In this document: positions 1 to 8,596 of the stretch, piece after piece
Layout of the letters: each line of letters starts with the position of its first letter
Numbering within the stretch: position 1 is the first letter of the stretch
NCBI RefSeq assembly: GCF_900101605.1
Contig: NZ_FMUR01000018.1
Coordinates: 26,203-90,202, forward strand
Direction of reading: 5' to 3'
Length of the DNA stretch: 64,000 bases
From: Butyrivibrio hungatei
Lineage (GTDB): Bacteria; Bacillota; Clostridia; Lachnospirales; Lachnospiraceae
The notes under the pieces: generated by a model
Database searches by the model: none
The model's input: the letters and a program-made list of their open reading frames with translations, nothing else
What the model was told of the DNA's origin: nothing
Program-made: the position numbers and the translations under genes

Positions 1-1
1 A

Positions 2-304
2 AGACCGGATTTCCTTGGAACACTTATACGAAGGAAAAATGGCGAAAATATAATTATAAACAAAAATAATTTTTCTATCGGAAAAGACAGTTTAAATATT
101 GATTTCAGAATTTCAGACAACAGTGCAATTAGTAGACGACATGCAAGTATTAAGATAGAGAACGGTCAGGTCGTGCTGGAAGATAACTTCTCTACGAATG
201 GTACATTTGTTAATGGAGACAAGATTCCGGGAGGACAGACAAGACAGCTTAAGAGTGGGGACGTAATAAAGCTCGCGAATGAGGAGTTCGATTACAGGGC
301 TTAA
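2..304 (+). CDS. FHA-domain protein, C-terminal fragment (5' end outside window)
   Basis: An open frame enters from the left edge and stops at TAA 302-304, leaving about 100 residues. They form most of a forkhead-associated (FHA) domain, a phosphothreonine-binding module. The visible motifs are IGKDSLNIDF, then SRRH (the Ser/His pair that contacts the phosphopeptide backbone) and STNGTFVNG, the signature NG turn, followed by a closing strand with L-x-x-GD. FHA proteins are recurrent parts of type VII secretion loci in Gram-positive bacteria, and two more FHA-containing genes lie downstream, so this is probably a component of the same or an adjacent secretion module. It ends 29 bases before the RHS gene, so the two are likely cotranscribed. 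The N-terminal part and any kinase or membrane domain cannot be seen. Confidence 0.85.
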   Translation, partial: RPDFLGTLIRRKNGENIIINKNNFSIGKDSLNIDFRISDNSAISRRHASIKIENGQVVLEDNFSTNGTFVNGDKIPGGQTRQLKSGDVIKLANEEFDYRA

Positions 305-333
305 AAAAATATATATAGAAGGAAATTTTTATT

Positions 334-3300
334 ATGGGGACTAGCAATTACTCGGGGGAGAACATTGAGTGGCACCAGAAGAAGATAAGGGAATATTTTG
401 ATGAGTGTTTCAACACTATATACAATCCATTCCTTTGTATGTCAGATACACTTCTTATACCGTCACTTTTAGATTTTATTAACGATGAGACGCACACAGG
501 ACCTGAGGCTGAGTCAGCCAAAGCGTTCCTTAACGATCAGCAGATCACTATCGTTGCCATGATCACGGACTGCGTACAGCAGCTTCAGAGCATGATGCAG
601 AAAGGAGGCTTTGCGGGACTTGTTCCTCTTCTTGATGACTTCCTTGCAGATCTGTCTGAAGATGAATCTCAGGATCCCGTTATCAAGACACAGCACCTTA
701 AAAAGGTGATAGAAGATTTTGCTAATTACAATACGATCTTTAACGAAGTGCATCCCAAAGTAACAGAGATAAGAAACAAAGCTAACAGCATTGTTTCGGG
801 ATGCGACGTTATATCTATAAATGAACTCATAAATCCGGATTCTGCCGCTTCGGTAAGGGCATTTGACGACTTTGCCACGAGGGATAAGGCATCCGGTTTT
901 GTTCCTGAGTTCAATCAGAAATTCCTTACATTCCATGAAGAACATTCAAATGATATAGCAGGAAGTACCTTTAAGCAGCTCCTTGATGACATCGTAAGAC
1001 TACTTAAGTCTATTATCGATGGCATGAACAAGGGAACTTTTGATATCACAAGATACGAAGAGACCAAGGGAAATATCAGATGGATAGATCCTAAGGACGT
1101 GGAAGGTCTTGAGGCATATCTTAGGACTTACAAACTCTACCTTCAGGGACTTGTTGACAGATGTCAGGTATATAAGTACGACCCTGTAAACATGAGTAGC
1201 GGAAACTACATAAATGACAGGACAGACCTTGAAGTTGGAACAGATACAAAGATTACATTTAGAAGGTTCTATAACGCAAGATCAGAATTTAAGGGCGCAA
1301 TGGGACGCGGCTGGAGCTGCAATAGTGACGTGCACCTTTATAAAGAAGATAACGGCGATATCAGAGCTATCTATATCGACGGAAGAGAAGGTATTTACAG
1401 AAAGCCTGAAAACAGTAAGGCTGCTCAGAAGGAAAATACTCCTGAGCTCACTTTTGATGGAGAAGAAGGAGCTACCAACAAGAGTTCTTCTGTTTCAGAG
1501 ACTTACTACGAGATTCACGGAGAACCCGGAAAGCTTGTAGAGGATAACTACGGTTATAAGCTCATAAGAGAAGACCTTTCATATGAAGAGTATGACAAAG
1601 ACGGATATCTTGTAGCTAAGGGAGACAATACAGGCGAGAATACAAGATATACTTTAGGCGTCTTTACTAAGAATGACGATAACGGTGAGAGCATAAGATA
1701 TGCGCTTCCCGTAAAGATAGAAACTAAGGAAGGATCATACATCTCACTTTCCTACAATGAGGACGGAATCCTTACAAGGGTATCAACCTCACAGGGAAAG
1801 AACGTAACCTACGGCTATGAGAAAAGAGAAGATGAATACTTCCTTACAGCTGCTACATATCCAAATGGTAGCACAAGAAGATATACCTATAACGAAGAAG
1901 GCCTTATACACAAAGTAATAAGCCCTGACGGTATCATAGCGCTCACAAACGAATACGATGAGCAGAGACGTGTCATCCATCAGATATTCCCTGATGGTGG
2001 TGAGATGTCTTACAGCTATGACGATGAAAAGAACATAACAACAGCAACAGAGCAGAATGGACTTAAGGTAGAGTACCTCTCTGATGAGCGCGGAAGACAT
2101 ACAGGAACAAGATACATAGGTCTTTCAGATGACTATGCATCTCAGGATGTTGAAAACGGTAAGAACATCATTGAAGAAAAGTACACTTATAATGAAAGAA
2201 ACCAGAAGACTTCTGTTACAGATAAGAACGGCCATACGGTAAGATTTAGCTATGATAACAGAGGAAACCTTACAAAGATAGTAGGGCCCGAAGGCCTTAG
2301 CGAGAGCTATACCTATGATGCTGAAGGAAGACTTATCGCAAAGAAAGATTCTGAAGGAAACTCATATAGATTCATCTATGACTTTGATGGTAACCTCTAC
2401 TGCGTAACAGATCCTCTCGGAAACAGGACTAAGTATGACTATAAGGACGGCAGAGTCGTAAGGATAAGGGATGCTGAGAACAATGCTATATCAGTAACCT
2501 ATGATGAAAAAGGAAATATCTCTTCCATCACTGATAAAGTGGGCGTGACTACACGTTATATCTGTGATAACAGCGGAAGGGTAACAAAGACGATAGATGC
2601 AGAGGGAAATGTGACATCCTATACGATGGATGAGAGTGATAACATCACATCCGTAACAGACCCTCTTGGAAATACAACAAGCTATACATACAATGCGGCA
2701 GACCTTCTTACAGAAGTCATAAACCCTGACGGAACAACAAGAAGATGGGATTATAACGAGATAGGCCATCTTGCATTCTATACAGATGAGAGCGACCATA
2801 CGACAGCCATAAGATACAACACATCATGGAAAGAAGAGAGCATCACGCTTCCAAACGGCGGAATGATGCACTACGACTACGACCTTTTAGGAAATCTTGT
2901 TAAGATAACAGATCCTATGGGAAGAAAGACAGTATACAGCCATGATAACAACGGTAACGTACTTACTGTCGGAACTGAGATAAACAAAGAAGAAAACGAC
3001 GGTACCTTAACCGAAACAATCATAAAGAATTCCTACACCTACGATAAACTCGGACGCATCAAGACCGAGACAGATGGGGAGGGAAATACTACAACTTACG
3101 ACTACGATAAGAACGGAAACCTTACCTGCAAGACAGATGCTCTTGGCGGAAAGACCTGCTATGAGTATGATGCACTTGGCAGAGTAATAAAGGTAACAGA
3201 TGCCATAGGAAGAGAAGAATCATGTACCTATGACAAGAACGGAAATATAAAGACAGTAACGGATGCTGCAGGCGTAGTGACAGAGAATCACTATGAGAAG

Positions 3301-6300
3301 GGCAGGCTCCTTAAGGTTACCCAGAGATCTGCAGATAATGAAGCACCGGAGATAATCATAAATGAGTTTGAGTATGACTCATGCGGAAGAATCTGCAAGC
3401 AGGTAGAAAGAGACGGATTTACTCTTTTCTATGAGTATGACAAAGCAGGAAGAGCAAACAAGGTAACAGGCTCAAACGGCAGAGTCATGGTATACTCCTA
3501 TGATTCCATGGGAAGAGTTATTGAGACCGACGACTGTGGTACTATCACAAAGTATCGCTATACAGGCACAGGAAAGCTCTCTAGTGTCATTGACGCGCTT
3601 GGAAACGAGACAAGATATACATACAATGACCTTGACCTTCTCAGTAGTGTAGAGCGAGCAGAGGGAACAATAGAAAACGAGATAACAGACGATAACTTCC
3701 CTCAGGTAGACGGAAAAGGACATATCACTGTTTATGAGCATGACCTTTCAGGAAAACTTGTAAGCGTTACAGATGCTCTCGGACAGAAAGATATCTACAG
3801 ATATGATGAGAGTGGTGAGCTCATATCACAGATAGACAGAGATGGTAACGAGACTGTCTATACAAGAGATAAGAACGGAAACATTACAGGCATAAAGTAT
3901 GCTGATGGAAATGAAGTGCGTTACAGCTACAGTGCAATTAATCTGTTAAAAGAAGTTCAGGATAAGATAGGACTTACAAAGATCGAATCAGATATCGTAG
4001 GAAGAACAATATCTGTAACAGATTCTGACGGACAGCGAGTTGGCTATGAGTATGGCCCTTATGATGAAAAGACTGCGATCGTATATCCTGACGGAAAGAG
4101 AGCAGAGTATCACTATGATGCTTTTAGAAGACTCATAGAACTTAAGGATACAAATGCACAGGAAAGCATAAACTATGAATATGACACAATAGGAAGACTT
4201 AGAAAGAGAGCTTTCCCGGGTGGAGCATCCGTAGTATATGATTACTATCAGGGCGGACTTCTTAAGAAACTTACAGGAACAGATAGAGACGGACTTCTTG
4301 ATAAGTACGAGTATGCTTATAACGAAAAAGGTAACAGGACTCAGATAAAGAGATACAGAAGAGACCTTAAGGATGTAAGCGGAGTATATGACTATGCTTA
4401 CGATGAGCTTGGAAGACTGTCTGAGAGCAGAAAAGATGGTGCTGTGCAAAGCAGCTATTCATATGATGCATTCGGAAACAGAAAGGCTTTAGTTTCTGAT
4501 GGAGTAAGTGCGACATATTCCTACGATATAATCGACAGGCTTATCAGCAAGAAGGAAGAAAGCACAGCGAATGTTTCTTCTGGTGATCTATTACCTGTTA
4601 TTACATCATACAGTTACGATAACAGAGGCAATCTCATAGAGGAAAGACAGGGAGATGCCATTTCAAAGATCTATCGCTTTGATGCGGCAGGAAAGATGGT
4701 AACTGCCGTAAATGCGAAAGACGGAGAAGCTGAGTATGTCTATGATGCTCTTGGACACCGTGTTGGTGTAAAGGAAAACGGAAGGCTTATTAAAGAGCTG
4801 AGAGACCATACATTTACAGGTGATAACATTCTTCAGAGAAGTTATGAAAACATCACTGAAGATTACATGTTTGACGGCAATATATGTTCTGTTTCAAGAA
4901 ACAATGAAAACATATATATGCTTAATGATGAGCTTGGAAGCCCTGTATATCTTACGGGAACAGATGGAAAAGCTATAAGTGCGTTTTCTTATGATGATTT
5001 TGGTAAGAGAAAACGCGCATCCTATGAAAAGAAAGAAAATATCCTATATCCGATAGCATTTACAGGCTATCAGGAAGACAGGATAAGTGGCTTGTGCTAT
5101 GCACAGGCAAGATATTATTCTCCTGATAACGGAAGATTTATAAGTGAAGATATAGTCCGCGGCGTTCCCACAATGCCCGATACGGTCAATCATTACCTTT
5201 ACTGTTTAAATGATCCTAAAGTTTATGTTGATAAAGACGGAGCATTCCTTCATATCCTTGCAGGTGCTGCGGCAGGAGCACTTACAGGAGCGGTAGTAGC
5301 AGGAGTACATTCGGTTCTCACGGAAGGCCATGTTGACTGGGCGGCAGTTGGCGGAGCGGCAATAGGCGGAGCCGTAACGGGAGCAGTTGTAACAGCTTGT
5401 CCTGCGGCGGCACCCGCAGCAGTAGGTGCACTCGGCGGAGGAACAACATCTCTTGCGACAGGAATACTTAAGGGAGAGAGTGCAGGACAGATAGCAAAAG
5501 ATACTGTTATAGGAACAGTAACCGGAGCCATAGGAGGAAAACTCTTCCAGGGAATAGGTGCAACCGTAGGAAAGAGTGTTTTTAATTCGGTTGGAAAATA
5601 TGTTGGATATACAGCCGGAAAAGTTGCAAGTGAAAGTGTTACATCGGCATTAGGCGGTGGAACCATAAACATGGGAATGAATGCCATAAGCCATTTGGTT
5701 CAAGGAAAAAAATATGGTTTTGGTGATGCGGCGAAAGATTTTGGAATAGGAATGGCCGATGGTGTGGCAGGATATGCTACACATAGAGCTTCGTCATTTG
5801 GCTTCAATAAGCTTGCATCCATGGCTGAACGGACAAATACCGGAAAGACAATCAATAGTCTTGCAGATAAGGCATCAGCAAGGATAGGAAGTACATATGA
5901 GAGATTTGCTAATACAAGAGCAGGTTCACTGATAACAAAAGGAACCTGGCGCGTAGCGCAAGGTTTGGCAAAAATTGATTATAAGATCAATGATTACGCA
6001 AATACAAAATATAACAAATTTACGGGAGCAATGAAGAATCTTGCAAAACTTTCAAGTCCGCTTTTGACTAAGGTGGGCGCAGGAAAGCTTGCTAATATGA
6101 TGTGTCAAGGTGAAAATGGAGTTCTTCCTAGTGAATGTTCATCGGAATTAGATTATAAGTCACAGCTGAAATTGGAGGAATACTATAAAAAGAATGCAGG
6201 AAATCTAACGGATAGTCAAAAAGCTAAATTGGTTTCTGATTTAAAAGAATTATATTCTGAAACAAGTAAAATGGAACGAGGAGATGTAACAGTTCCAGAG

Positions 6301-6864
6301 GATCCGAGAGATGTAGCTGGTATACGTAAAATTAGAAATATGGAAAGATATAATCCTGCGTATAAATGGGAAAGCGATGATACTGTTCCTGCAACAAGAA
6401 GAATGGAAGTTTTAAAAGCCGGAGAACAATTTGATAGGCTGGGGTCACCTACTGGAAGTTGTGTGGGACATGTTGGTGATGATGGGTCATGTGCCACAAT
6501 AAAGGAACGATCTGTACCCTACCATTTTGAAGGTGATGATGTTACACAAGAGCCTTCTTATCACAGATATGAAGCGAGGCAGGATTTTACAAGGGCTAAT
6601 CTTGAAAAGGCTATAGATAATTCGCTCTATAGTAATGATACTAAAGTTCAAATGCATGATAGACTAGATACGTATTATTCCGAAGCTGAAGGAAGATATG
6701 GCAAAGGTGACGGTCTTGCAACTGGAGAAATTGCTGAGATGTTTAATAAGACAACTGGAAGTACTGGCGGCGGCTTGCAGAGCGATATGCCGTTTAATAT
6801 GAATGAATTAAAGAGTATAGGAATGATAAAAGAGGTTCCTAAGAGAGTATATGCAAATAGGTAA
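334..6864 (+). CDS. Giant RHS-repeat type VII effector with C-terminal TNT-like NAD+-glycohydrolase toxin domain
   Basis: This 2176-residue polymorphic toxin is modular. Residues 1-275 are helical and LXG-like, with THTGPEAESAKAFL resembling the LXG core. DUF6531 begins about 283 (DPVNMSSGNY). A long YD/RHS shaft runs from about 400 to 1510, and the RHS core spans 1532-1636 (DELGSPVYLTG; GYQED...ARYYSPDNGRF; YVDKDG). A Gly/Ala-rich hydrophobic segment occupies 1640-1730. The last 150 residues match the TNT fold: AGEQFDRLGSPTG, ERSVP, SYHRYEA and GGGLQ, which carry the Arg, Arg, His and Gln known to matter in the tuberculosis necrotizing toxin. Inferred role: secreted by the neighbouring type VII system, with the RHS shell encasing a tip that hydrolyses NAD+. 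There is no Sec signal peptide, which fits type VII export. From about 5690 on, base use shifts to AT-rich, as expected for a swapped tip cassette. An AGAAGGA site precedes ATG 334. Confidence 0.88.
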   Translation: MGTSNYSGENIEWHQKKIREYFDECFNTIYNPFLCMSDTLLIPSLLDFINDETHTGPEAESAKAFLNDQQITIVAMITDCVQQLQSMMQKGGFAGLVPLLDDFLADLSEDESQDPVIKTQHLKKVIEDFANYNTIFNEVHPKVTEIRNKANSIVSGCDVISINELINPDSAASVRAFDDFATRDKASGFVPEFNQKFLTFHEEHSNDIAGSTFKQLLDDIVRLLKSIIDGMNKGTFDITRYEETKGNIRWIDPKDVEGLEAYLRTYKLYLQGLVDRCQVYKYDPVNMSSGNYINDRTDLEVGTDTKITFRRFYNARSEFKGAMGRGWSCNSDVHLYKEDNGDIRAIYIDGREGIYRKPENSKAAQKENTPELTFDGEEGATNKSSSVSETYYEIHGEPGKLVEDNYGYKLIREDLSYEEYDKDGYLVAKGDNTGENTRYTLGVFTKNDDNGESIRYALPVKIETKEGSYISLSYNEDGILTRVSTSQGKNVTYGYEKREDEYFLTAATYPNGSTRRYTYNEEGLIHKVISPDGIIALTNEYDEQRRVIHQIFPDGGEMSYSYDDEKNITTATEQNGLKVEYLSDERGRHTGTRYIGLSDDYASQDVENGKNIIEEKYTYNERNQKTSVTDKNGHTVRFSYDNRGNLTKIVGPEGLSESYTYDAEGRLIAKKDSEGNSYRFIYDFDGNLYCVTDPLGNRTKYDYKDGRVVRIRDAENNAISVTYDEKGNISSITDKVGVTTRYICDNSGRVTKTIDAEGNVTSYTMDESDNITSVTDPLGNTTSYTYNAADLLTEVINPDGTTRRWDYNEIGHLAFYTDESDHTTAIRYNTSWKEESITLPNGGMMHYDYDLLGNLVKITDPMGRKTVYSHDNNGNVLTVGTEINKEENDGTLTETIIKNSYTYDKLGRIKTETDGEGNTTTYDYDKNGNLTCKTDALGGKTCYEYDALGRVIKVTDAIGREESCTYDKNGNIKTVTDAAGVVTENHYEKGRLLKVTQRSADNEAPEIIINEFEYDSCGRICKQVERDGFTLFYEYDKAGRANKVTGSNGRVMVYSYDSMGRVIETDDCGTITKYRYTGTGKLSSVIDALGNETRYTYNDLDLLSSVERAEGTIENEITDDNFPQVDGKGHITVYEHDLSGKLVSVTDALGQKDIYRYDESGELISQIDRDGNETVYTRDKNGNITGIKYADGNEVRYSYSAINLLKEVQDKIGLTKIESDIVGRTISVTDSDGQRVGYEYGPYDEKTAIVYPDGKRAEYHYDAFRRLIELKDTNAQESINYEYDTIGRLRKRAFPGGASVVYDYYQGGLLKKLTGTDRDGLLDKYEYAYNEKGNRTQIKRYRRDLKDVSGVYDYAYDELGRLSESRKDGAVQSSYSYDAFGNRKALVSDGVSATYSYDIIDRLISKKEESTANVSSGDLLPVITSYSYDNRGNLIEERQGDAISKIYRFDAAGKMVTAVNAKDGEAEYVYDALGHRVGVKENGRLIKELRDHTFTGDNILQRSYENITEDYMFDGNICSVSRNNENIYMLNDELGSPVYLTGTDGKAISAFSYDDFGKRKRASYEKKENILYPIAFTGYQEDRISGLCYAQARYYSPDNGRFISEDIVRGVPTMPDTVNHYLYCLNDPKVYVDKDGAFLHILAGAAAGALTGAVVAGVHSVLTEGHVDWAAVGGAAIGGAVTGAVVTACPAAAPAAVGALGGGTTSLATGILKGESAGQIAKDTVIGTVTGAIGGKLFQGIGATVGKSVFNSVGKYVGYTAGKVASESVTSALGGGTINMGMNAISHLVQGKKYGFGDAAKDFGIGMADGVAGYATHRASSFGFNKLASMAERTNTGKTINSLADKASARIGSTYERFANTRAGSLITKGTWRVAQGLAKIDYKINDYANTKYNKFTGAMKNLAKLSSPLLTKVGAGKLANMMCQGENGVLPSECSSELDYKSQLKLEEYYKKNAGNLTDSQKAKLVSDLKELYSETSKMERGDVTVPEDPRDVAGIRKIRNMERYNPAYKWESDDTVPATRRMEVLKAGEQFDRLGSPTGSCVGHVGDDGSCATIKERSVPYHFEGDDVTQEPSYHRYEARQDFTRANLEKAIDNSLYSNDTKVQMHDRLDTYYSEAEGRYGKGDGLATGEIAEMFNKTTGSTGGGLQSDMPFNMNELKSIGMIKEVPKRVYANR

Positions 6865-6869
6865 TTAGT

Positions 6870-7556
6870 ATGCTGAAAGATGAATTATTAAAATTGGCTG
6901 AGTTATTAAATGGTAGTAAGAAACAAGAATATAATGAGGTTTCGGATGTGAATAGAACGGATATTATGTGGACAAAAACAGAATTAATAAAATGGTTTGA
7001 GTCATTAAATGGTGGAAGAATACCAGATTATATTGAAGTTTCAGATGCAAATCATAGACAGGTTTGTATTGAAGGAGAGTGGCAAAATGCACTTTATTAT
7101 TGGAGCCTGTTTTTTGATGGATCTAAATGGAAATATGTTGAAACAGATGATGAAAGAGGTTATGTTTTTGCATTAAAAGAATTTAATGATGAAGAATCAG
7201 CTGTTAAATATGCCAAAAGACATTTGTATATTTATTATTTAGCTAGTGTGGCAGATGATTCACATGAAGCTATGCTCCGCAGATATATCAAGAAAAACTA
7301 CAATTGTTCAGAAATAGAATCTCGTATGTTGGTTAAGCAAATTAAGCAATACAAGGATATTTTTGAAGAGTTTTTTAATTATGCTTGTATTGAAGAGTTT
7401 TGCAAAGATGATGGAGAGCAAACAGAAGCATGTGGCTATACTGCTGAAATATTGAATCGTGATTATAATATGTCTCCGCTAGATGCTTATCTTTTCTTAA
7501 TACAGCTTAAGAAAAATCCTAAGGAAGCATTGGAAGATTTAAAAAATAGGCAATAA
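6870..7556 (+). CDS. Hypothetical acidic cytosolic protein, candidate immunity protein for the TNT-tipped RHS toxin
   Basis: The product has 228 residues, no signal peptide and no membrane segment, and I do not recognise its family. It starts 5 bases after the RHS stop, the classic position of an immunity gene. The first 62 residues contain an imperfect internal duplication: KDELLKLAELLNG...EVSDVN (about 3-28) is repeated as KTELIKWFESLNG...EVSDAN (about 36-62). The middle is aromatic-rich (ALYYWSLFFDG, YIYYLASV) and the C-terminus is a helical acidic region (EEFFNYACIEEFCKDDGE, ending LKKNPKEALEDLKNRQ). Codon use is AT-rich like the toxin tip, which suggests they travelled together. Whether it neutralises the toxin is inference from position only. 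It could equally be the orphan immunity gene of an earlier tip. Confidence 0.7.
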   Translation: MLKDELLKLAELLNGSKKQEYNEVSDVNRTDIMWTKTELIKWFESLNGGRIPDYIEVSDANHRQVCIEGEWQNALYYWSLFFDGSKWKYVETDDERGYVFALKEFNDEESAVKYAKRHLYIYYLASVADDSHEAMLRRYIKKNYNCSEIESRMLVKQIKQYKDIFEEFFNYACIEEFCKDDGEQTEACGYTAEILNRDYNMSPLDAYLFLIQLKKNPKEALEDLKNRQ

Positions 7557-7612
7557 AGTGTCTGGCGATATATTACTGATAACGGAATACGATGAACGGA
7601 GCATTAATTGAG

Positions 7613-7885
7613 ATGACAGTAGAAGGATTAAAAAAACGATTGGATGCGATCGGTGTACCGGATGATTTATATTCTCTTTTGATTGGAGGTTTTCCTAATG
7701 AAGCATATTGCTTAATCAAAAATGGAGAGGGATGGGAAGTGTATTATAGTGAGCGAGGTCATAAATCAGGTGTACAACAATTTGTAAATGAATCAGAAGC
7801 TTGCGAATACCTATTTGAGGAATTAAAAATTTATGCGGGTAAATATATTTGTCCGACTTCACATCTTAAGAACAAGAAATCGTAG
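7613..7885 (+). CDS. Small immunity-type protein (GGFPNEAYCL / WEVYYSERG family)
   Basis: This compact soluble protein has about 90 residues. I chose ATG 7613 because GGAG at 7598-7601 is suitably placed and the frame then begins MTVEGLKKRL. An upstream in-frame ATG at 7592 would add seven residues. The conserved-looking core is GGFPNEAYCLIKNGEGWEVY followed by YSERGHKSG and a C-terminal EACEYLFEEL helix. From memory, small proteins with this pattern recur beside polymorphic toxins in Firmicutes, so I regard it as the most likely cognate antitoxin of the TNT-like tip; this is family recall and not a search result. Immunity proteins of TNT toxins act by binding the catalytic domain in the producer cytosol. 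The gene lies 36 bases after the preceding stop (to ATG 7592) and before a long hairpin. Confidence 0.68.
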   Translation: MTVEGLKKRLDAIGVPDDLYSLLIGGFPNEAYCLIKNGEGWEVYYSERGHKSGVQQFVNESEACEYLFEELKIYAGKYICPTSHLKNKKS

Positions 7886-7893
7886 ATTATTGT

Positions 7894-7935
7894 AACCGTA
7901 TTTCAAGAGGGTTTTAGCTCTTTTGAAATGCGGTT
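7894..7935 (+). terminator. Long stem-loop between immunity genes
   Basis: AACCGTATTTCAA (7894-7906) pairs with TTGAAATGCGGTT (7923-7935) over 13 positions including one U-G wobble. A further GAG/CTC pairing lies inside with a two-base bulge. No clear U-tract follows, so it may act as a processing or 3'-protecting hairpin more than as a strong terminator. An ATG at 7928 falls inside the right arm, which argues against using it as the start of the next gene. Confidence 0.5.
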
Positions 7936-7993
7936 ATGTATGTTAAATGATATTTGTACATATCTTGAGCAGAAGGAGGTACTGAGTATAAAA

Positions 7994-8398
7994 TTGGGAA
8001 TACTTAAAAAAATAAAAGACAAATTCAGCACAAATAAACCTGCTCCAAAATTGAAGGAAGAATCAGAAAGTGATATTTCTGTTTATAATAATTTTGATGG
8101 CAAAATAGATTATCCGACCTGGCAACAGGTGCGGGAATATTTGGATAAGATGATTGAGATTGAGGAAGAATTTATAGTTTTATGCCGTAAAAAGGCTGCA
8201 AATAACGTGACTTTTATCCAAGCTGCAACCATTCCGGGAGGATACACTTTTCAGATCGGGATTGAAGTCGAAGGGAAGAATGAGGTCCTTGAAAAAACAT
8301 GTGAGATAGATGAAATAATACAAGCGTTTTCTTGTTATTATAATGACGGAATTGTTGAAGTTGATGCGGGTTTTTCGCCTCTTGAAATGATGCGGTAA
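7994..8398 (+). CDS. Hypothetical protein, third immunity-type gene behind the RHS-TNT toxin (TTG start)
   Basis: I place the start at TTG 7994, giving about 134 residues beginning MGILKKIKDKFSTNKP. A full GGAGGT site at 7975-7980 sits 13 bases upstream. The longer frame from ATG 7928 starts inside a hairpin and would read the ribosome site as codons. The N-terminus is a basic amphipathic helix with a Pro-rich linker. It is followed by a compact alpha/beta region (YPTWQQVREYLDKMIEIEEE, then strands with GGYTFQIGIEVEG) and ends with PLEMMR. No membrane segment is visible and I do not recognise the family. Position in the toxin-immunity tail and AT-rich codon use suggest an immunity or orphan-immunity role. 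It is the last gene before the secretion operon promoter. Confidence 0.62.
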   Translation: MGILKKIKDKFSTNKPAPKLKEESESDISVYNNFDGKIDYPTWQQVREYLDKMIEIEEEFIVLCRKKAANNVTFIQAATIPGGYTFQIGIEVEGKNEVLEKTCEIDEIIQAFSCYYNDGIVEVDAGFSPLEMMR

Positions 8399-8480
8399 TA
8401 CATGGAAATGTGAAAGAGTAGACAGTGAGTGTATTTGTTAAAAATGGATTAAAAAATCACTTGAAATCATAAAAAAGTTA

Positions 8481-8509
8481 TTGCGAATACGTTGCAAATA
8501 CGGTATTAT
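8481..8509 (+). promoter_or_regulatory. Sigma-A type promoter of the type VII secretion operon
   Basis: TTGCGA (8481-8486), a 17-base spacer and TATTAT (8504-8509) lie in the 198-base gap between the immunity genes and the FHA gene at 8597. This predicts a transcript start near 8516 and a leader of about 80 bases. The surrounding sequence is AT-rich. No other convincing -35/-10 pair was seen in the gap. Confidence 0.5.
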
Positions 8510-8596
8510 TTCATGTGTTAGAGTTATTAATTTTTGGATAATATTGTTAAGCGAAAATACAGAAAAACATAAAAGGACATAAGGGACCGTGCTGCT

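Noticed and set aside
5250..5687. 145-codon open frame on the minus strand opposite the Gly/Ala-rich part of the first RHS gene
   Set aside because: It is Ala/Pro-rich because it mirrors Gly/Ala codons. It has no ribosome site and lies wholly inside a clear gene.
6100..6864. Nuclease or deaminase tip on the first RHS protein
   Set aside because: No HNH, HxxE-type deaminase or colicin-type catalytic motif is visible. The DRxG / ERSxP / GGGxQ series fits the TNT family much better.
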